In this document: positions 15,143-19,139 of the stretch, piece by piece | How positions within the stretch are numbered: the stretch's first letter is position 1 | How the letters are laid out: every line of letters starts with the position of its first letter | Assembly: GCA_002293625.1 (NCBI GenBank) | Contig: DBDP01000123.1 | Span: 1-19,139, forward strand | DNA length: 19,139 nucleotides | From: Clostridiales bacterium UBA929 | GTDB taxonomy: Bacteria; Bacillota; Clostridia; Oscillospirales; UBA929 | Reading direction: 5' to 3' | Made by a program: the position numbers and the translations under genes | Notes under the pieces: generated by a model | What the model was told of the DNA's origin: nothing | Seen by the model: only the letters and a program-made list of their open reading frames with translations | Databases searched by the model: none

Positions 15143-17272
15143 TCAGGGAACTACGCTGAACGGCACACTGAGCAAAAACGTTTCGTCCGTGTATTCCCCG
15201 TCTCTGCTGTACAGCCGGATTTCGTACTCGCCGGGGGTATCCGGCGCGATGAAGAGCAGAAAGTTGTCAAACTCCTGCGGGTACTGATATTCTTGCCACT
15301 CGTTGTGCGCCGCTCCTGCGCTATAGATCGCGACGAAGGCGTAATCGCTGATCATCTCTTGCGTAATGCCGGTGACGGTCACGCCCATCAAGCTGCCGGG
15401 CGCGCAGACCGTGCTGTCCACCGAAAGCGAGATATTTCCCGTGTTTACGGACGGGGTGTCTGTGTCAATTCCGAGCAGCGTGATTGACGAAAAATCGTAA
15501 GGCGCAAATACGTTGCCGTCGTTAAGCGTACCCTCGACAAGCCACGTGATCGTTTGCCCGGTCGCCGCATCGTATATGACAACCGTTATCTTGATATCGT
15601 CTCCGTCAATCTCCGGCTCAACGTCAAATCCGATTTGTTTAACCTGCTCTACCATATCGATAGCCGTATCGTTGAAAAAGATATAGCCGTCTTCAAAATT
15701 TGCGTAACTCTCCGTGTTTAACGTGCGGAAATAATCAATCCCCGCGAAGCATGTCTCCCATAATAGGGCGTCAAAATCGTTTTCCGGGATTTTATACTCG
15801 GGATATAACGCGGTGAAATCATCCCACGCATAGAAGACAAAGGGTACGGCGGGGGCAAAGGTAGCGAGTTCGTCACGCATTAACGTGAAGCCGTCAGCCG
15901 GGAGATTGTAATACTCCTCCGTTTGGGTAATGGAGGCCGCCATCATTGCGTGGAACCCCGCGAGTGTTTCTATACTGAGCAGCGGGTCGGGATTGGGCAG
16001 TCTGGGCGGTACTTGCCGCCACTGCGCCGTGACCGTGATGTTTGCGGTGACGTTTGTAAAGGATGCGTCCCAGCCGACAAACTCGTATCCGCCGCGCCTC
16101 GTAACCGGAGCCTGCGCGGAGCCGCCCGACGGTACCGTCTGACTTAACGCGCCGCCGCCAAGATGGATGCCGCGCGCGAGATCGAATGTGACGGTGTAGG
16201 TTTCTTCCTCTTCGGGCGGAGGTGGCGGAGGAGGTGGTGGTGGAGGAGGTGGAGGTGGTGGTTCGGAAACCTCCGGCGATGGTGAGGGACTTTCGTCAGG
16301 CGGCGGAGGTGGCGGGTCTCCGTGAGGATCAGATACACCGGGTGGCGAGGGGGATTCGCCGAGTGAGGGAGGGTCGACTGTACCCGGTCCCTGATGGTCG
16401 CCGTAGCGGATCATCACAAAGTCTTCCGCATCCCTGCTCCCTTCCTTACCCTCTGTCAAGTACATTTTGTTGCCTTCTATGCGATATGTGTACGACTCGT
16501 ATCCGTCGTTGGCCGGGTCTGCCGTATACGGGTTTGTATACAAATGCAACCTGTCGCCGTCTGTACGGTATGCGCCAAGGATTCCTAACTGCTCCTTTGA
16601 CATTCCCTGATACCAAGGACTGGGGTCGTCCGGTGCGACACCTTCATACCATCCCCCGAAGGGATCGCCCGGGTAGCCGTATACGGCGAGGGAACCGATA
16701 TCGTATAATTCCCAATACCTTTTGTCCCTTACAACGGCGTCGGGTGCGTAGTATCTTTCGTTTATCCAAGCATTGATAAGATCACTGTCAATAATGGGAC
16801 TAGGCGACGGCGGCGGAGGGTCGCTCGGAGATGATGGCGGTGGCGGTGGCGGTGGATTACTGCTGCTCGGCGAGGGAGGCGGAGGGTCATCAATGCTTGG
16901 CGATGGAGGAGGAGGTTCCGGATCACACGTACAGTCAACACCGCCGCAAGCACAGTCGAACATGTAGCATTGGATACATTGCCAAACCGCCTTGGGGTTA
17001 CGGGTTCTGCTGAACACGTTCAAGATAACGCCGTCGTTCTCCCAGCCGCGCAGAAGATACCCCGGTCTCGCGTCCAGCAAAGGGGTCTGCCCTTTTTCAA
17101 ACAAGGGTACTTCCTGAACCAATTCGCCGCCGCCGATGCGTGTACCTCCGTTGGGATCATAAGTAACGGTGACGGGGAATTGTCTGGCAGCCAATATAGT
17201 GCCGCCGGTGACGGCAACAGCCGCAAGACCGCCTATCAACAACGCCTTTCCGCTTATCCCAAAAATCTTCAA
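15143..17272 (-). CDS. Proline-rich surface protein with two InlB-type B-repeats and a six-Cys cluster
   Basis: 709 aa from TTG 17272 (GGGGG ten bases upstream). An N-terminal hydrophobic segment (about 8-30) is a signal peptide or anchor. Residues 33-97 form a degenerate InlB/Listeria-Bacteroides B-repeat (TYDPNGGTRIGGG, GYLLRGWEND). A cluster of six Cys (99, 102, 107, 109, 114, 116) follows. Pro/Ser-rich spacers lie at about 118-160 and 290-353, the latter ending in 16 consecutive prolines (338-353) before EEEE. A middle domain (about 160-290) contains the lipocalin-like YTYRIEGNKMYLTE. A second B-repeat (about 358-418) contains TVTFDLARGIHLGGG and GYEFVGWD. The C-terminal 290 aa include a beta-rich, Ig-like end. 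No LPXTG, SLH or other wall anchor is seen at the C-terminus, so it is probably held by the N-terminal helix. It is last in an operon, 14 bp after the preceding gene. Function unknown; surface display or adhesion is inferred. Confidence 0.82.
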   Translation of the reverse strand: MKIFGISGKALLIGGLAAVAVTGGTILAARQFPVTVTYDPNGGTRIGGGELVQEVPLFEKGQTPLLDARPGYLLRGWENDGVILNVFSRTRNPKAVWQCIQCYMFDCACGGVDCTCDPEPPPPSPSIDDPPPPSPSSSNPPPPPPPSSPSDPPPPSPSPIIDSDLINAWINERYYAPDAVVRDKRYWELYDIGSLAVYGYPGDPFGGWYEGVAPDDPSPWYQGMSKEQLGILGAYRTDGDRLHLYTNPYTADPANDGYESYTYRIEGNKMYLTEGKEGSRDAEDFVMIRYGDHQGPGTVDPPSLGESPSPPGVSDPHGDPPPPPPDESPSPSPEVSEPPPPPPPPPPPPPPPPEEEETYTVTFDLARGIHLGGGALSQTVPSGGSAQAPVTRRGGYEFVGWDASFTNVTANITVTAQWRQVPPRLPNPDPLLSIETLAGFHAMMAASITQTEEYYNLPADGFTLMRDELATFAPAVPFVFYAWDDFTALYPEYKIPENDFDALLWETCFAGIDYFRTLNTESYANFEDGYIFFNDTAIDMVEQVKQIGFDVEPEIDGDDIKITVVIYDAATGQTITWLVEGTLNDGNVFAPYDFSSITLLGIDTDTPSVNTGNISLSVDSTVCAPGSLMGVTVTGITQEMISDYAFVAIYSAGAAHNEWQEYQYPQEFDNFLLFIAPDTPGEYEIRLYSRDGEYTDETFLLSVPFSVVP

Positions 17273-17286
17273 CTAAATCAATCCCC

Positions 17287-18477
17287 CTAAAACAGCGAAA
17301 TTTCCCCGATGGCGATATACCCCTGCTCGCCGTTCGCTTGCGTGACGATGAGGGTAATCCCCTGCGCGTTTTCGATGGGTTGCGGCAAGACATAAGCGGT
17401 GGGGTAGCCTTGAAACTCGCAGACGTCAAGAGGTATCTCAAAGCTCTCCGTGCTTCCGTCGGCGAAAGAAACCGTGCAGTCAAGAGCCGTCGGCTGGGCG
17501 TAGGCGTCGTAATTCTCCTGCGTATCGTGTACGCCCGCCGTCACCATCACGCCGTTCAGCGTAAACGATTCTTCGTCGTCCCGCGAAAACGCCATAAAAT
17601 GATCCGCACCGTTCGGGATCAGCGTGATCGCCGAAGGGTCGGCGTTCGTGACGGAGTCGGTTCCGTTGTATATCAGCCCTTCGTCGTAGGTCAGCGCCAG
17701 GGTTTCCCAGTGCCAGTCAATGTTGGAGGCGGTGTATGACCCGTCGCCGCCCGACAGATCGGCGGCGAGTTGCGCGAGCAGACGGCGTTTGCCGTCTTGT
17801 TCCGCCGTTACGGAGAAGTCGCAATAACTTTCGGTTTGATATGTAACGTGAACCGACAGATCTTGCCACGTCTCGATGGTGGGGGCGGTTCCGCCGTTCA
17901 GGTACTCCGCCGCCGCGAGGCGCAGCGCGGACTCCAAACTACCGTCGTTTTGCAGGTAAATCTCTTCGGGCGGTGTGGGAGAGGGGATGCTCGGCTGTTC
18001 GGTCGGCGTCTCTCCCGGCGGAGCGAGGGTCGGGTCACCGGGCATGACAGACGGGTCTCCGGCGGTGACGCCGGGTTCGTCCCCGAAGCCGAGCGCCGCG
18101 CTGAGTTTGTCCCAATACTCCCCGCCGTTCCACAAAAACAGGAACGCCGCCGCTCCGGCAAGCAAAACAAGGGGAATCACAATAAACAAAACCTTGCTCT
18201 TTTTACGCGCCGTGCGGGTGGCATTAATTCCAGCGGGCTCTTGCGCCGCCGGAACGGGGGGAGCATAGGTTGCTTGAGGAGCGGTAAGCCTCGCGCCGCA
18301 GTTGTCGCAGAACAGCGCGTCATCGTCTATGGGTACACCGCACTGCGGGCATGTTTTAACCTCCTGCGGCGGTTCCGAGACGGGTTCTTCCGTTTGAAAT
18401 GCCGTCATATCCGAGCCGCAGAACTGGCAAAACTTCGCGTCGTCGGCTATCGCGTTGCCGCATGAGGGACAAAACAT
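17287..18477 (-). CDS. Double zinc-ribbon, single-helix membrane protein with external domain
   Basis: 396 aa, ATG 18477 with GGGAGGG six bases upstream. Two zinc ribbons occupy the N-terminus: Cys3/6/17/20 and Cys43/46/57/60, each CPxCG with an FCxxCG partner. A Pro/Ala linker and basic ARKKSK stop lead to one membrane helix (about 96-116), then a Pro/Thr/Gly-rich stalk (about 133-170) and a C-terminal beta-rich domain of about 220 aa. The basic patch before the helix puts the zinc ribbons in the cytosol and the domain outside. Proteins of this layout are common in Bacillota but mostly uncharacterised. It lies 12 bp after the first gene of the operon and 14 bp before the proline-rich gene. 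The external domain starts with a SLESALRLAAAEYLNG helix and ends in GYIAIGEISLF; I cannot name it. Confidence 0.82.
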   Translation of the reverse strand: MFCPSCGNAIADDAKFCQFCGSDMTAFQTEEPVSEPPQEVKTCPQCGVPIDDDALFCDNCGARLTAPQATYAPPVPAAQEPAGINATRTARKKSKVLFIVIPLVLLAGAAAFLFLWNGGEYWDKLSAALGFGDEPGVTAGDPSVMPGDPTLAPPGETPTEQPSIPSPTPPEEIYLQNDGSLESALRLAAAEYLNGGTAPTIETWQDLSVHVTYQTESYCDFSVTAEQDGKRRLLAQLAADLSGGDGSYTASNIDWHWETLALTYDEGLIYNGTDSVTNADPSAITLIPNGADHFMAFSRDDEESFTLNGVMVTAGVHDTQENYDAYAQPTALDCTVSFADGSTESFEIPLDVCEFQGYPTAYVLPQPIENAQGITLIVTQANGEQGYIAIGEISLF

Positions 18478-18489
18478 AACAAGCCCTCC

Positions 18490-19139
18490 CTAAATTTGCT
18501 CCAGCTTCTTGATAAACGGCAAAGCGCCCAAACCAAGCGAGATAAGCATCAGCCAATAGAGACCGAAATGCGGATATACGCCGTCTCCGGCTGTCTGGGT
18601 AATCGTAAGGATGGTGTAGACCAGCGTAATCAGAGCAATTCCGGTACCGGCATATTTCAATTCATTCATCGGCTTCTTTCTGTCGCCGAGGAAACTGAGT
18701 GCGATCATCACGGCGAACGCGACAAACGTAACCCATCCGACACCTCCTTGCAGACCGGTGGCGCTGGCATTATAATGACGAACTCCAACCCACGGGAAGA
18801 AGATCGCAATCATACCGAGGAAAGAGACTGCCATGAAAATCAAGCGCTGCTTGGCAATGTTAAGCGCGGTAATGATATTACCGGCCGACTGTTTCACCGT
18901 CGCCATGTCCACGCCTTCCGAAGACGCTTGCAGCGGTTTTCCGCAAGAGGCGCAAAAACTCACGCCCGGAATTGTAGCCGCGCCGCAACTCGGACAGAAT
19001 TTAACGCCTGTCGGAACAGCAGGAGCGGGAGCAATGGGCGCGGGTGGCGGAGGTACAGGTGCGGGTGGTGGGGCAACGGGTGCGGGCGGCGGAGGTACAG
19101 GTGCAGCCGGTGCAGGAGCAACGGGCGCGGGTGGCGGAG
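18490..19139 (-). CDS. Zinc-ribbon four-helix membrane protein (5' end outside window)
   Basis: The GTG at 18963 is an internal codon, not the start: the frame stays open to the window end, and bases 18964-19020 encode the first half of a zinc ribbon (VKFCPSCGAATIPGV) completed by SFCASCGKPL. Upstream of it is a Pro/Ala/Val-rich stretch of about 40 residues that runs off the window, so the N-terminus, perhaps with another zinc ribbon, is missing. After the ribbon come four hydrophobic helices (RLIFMAVSFLGMIAIFFPWV, VTFVAFAVMIALSFLG, GTGIALITLVYTILTI, YWLMLISLGLGALPFI). No catalytic motif is visible. It is upstream of, and 12 bp from, the second zinc-ribbon gene, so it is the first or an early gene of the operon. 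Function unknown. Confidence 0.82.
   Translation of the reverse strand, partial: PPPAPVAPAPAAPVPPPPAPVAPPPAPVPPPPAPIAPAPAVPTGVKFCPSCGAATIPGVSFCASCGKPLQASSEGVDMATVKQSAGNIITALNIAKQRLIFMAVSFLGMIAIFFPWVGVRHYNASATGLQGGVGWVTFVAFAVMIALSFLGDRKKPMNELKYAGTGIALITLVYTILTITQTAGDGVYPHFGLYWLMLISLGLGALPFIKKLEQI
19036..19139. repeat. In-frame tandem repeat encoding a Pro/Ala/Val linker
   Basis: The segment GGGCGCGGGTGGCGGAG recurs with small changes at 19036, 19078 and 19123, spacings of 42 and 45 bases, both multiples of three. On the coding (-) strand this gives PPPAPV-type repeats. The array continues beyond the window end. It is coding low-complexity sequence, not an intergenic repeat. Confidence 0.7.

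Noticed and set aside
16222..16967. Several short + strand frames rich in Gly/Val opposite the proline-rich gene
   Set aside because: They are complements of polyproline/serine codons; low complexity, no start signals.
19036..19139. CRISPR-like or VNTR array at the window end
   Set aside because: The units are contiguous, in frame and code for Pro/Ala linker; there are no unique spacers or palindromic repeats.

Overview
The window looks like a chromosomal stretch from a Gram-positive-type Bacillota bacterium, most likely a Clostridia/Oscillospirales-like anaerobe. The reasons are a triple S-layer-homology anchor, a type III pantothenate kinase, a RACo-like corrinoid-activator-type ATPase, OmpR-type two-component/FtsX-type ABC efflux architecture, SD-led genes with ATG, GTG and TTG starts, and sigma-A-like promoters. 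No rRNA, tRNA, CRISPR array, transposase or phage gene was seen. Assignment is by family recognition only; nothing could be searched.

Layout. (1) 1-2161, + strand: C-terminal part of a large surface protein (GLUG repeats, an MBG-like and a YDG-like domain, three SLH domains) whose start lies before the window. (2) 2288-3583, - strand: coaX and, upstream of it, a small membrane-anchored protein with a good promoter; a hairpin separates them from the convergent SLH gene. (3) 3693-4811, - strand: a shortened RACo-type ASKHA ATPase with a Cys4 N-terminus. It diverges from (4) 5063-6595, + strand, an FGGY sugar kinase; two promoters face away from each other across an imperfect palindrome, and the kinase leader can fold as a three-way junction. 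(5) 6606-8368, + strand: an OmpR-type response regulator and a histidine kinase overlapping by ATGA. Right after them comes a promoter carrying four 10-11-bp-phased TTAAG-like repeats, then (6) 8570-11676, an ABC ATPase and a two-domain FtsX-like permease. This is a classic regulator-sensor-exporter module. (7) 11757-14919, - strand: two tandem, paralogous membrane GGDEF proteins with their own promoter and a strong terminator. (8) 15143-19139, - strand: a three-gene operon of two zinc-ribbon membrane proteins and a proline-rich surface protein. Its first gene runs off the window, and it ends at a strong terminator.

How the parts work together. The two-component system probably senses an envelope stress or antimicrobial and activates the ABC exporter through the phased repeats. 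The GGDEF pair probably makes c-di-GMP in response to membrane or PAS-domain cues. The last operon and the SLH protein act at the cell surface. The least familiar items are the short Cys4 RACo-like protein, the structured leader before the FGGY kinase, and the zinc-ribbon/polyproline operon. None of these is proof of a new system.

No gene-free stretch exceeds about 300 bases. The longest, 14920-15142 and 8369-8569, hold promoters, hairpins and terminators, described below.
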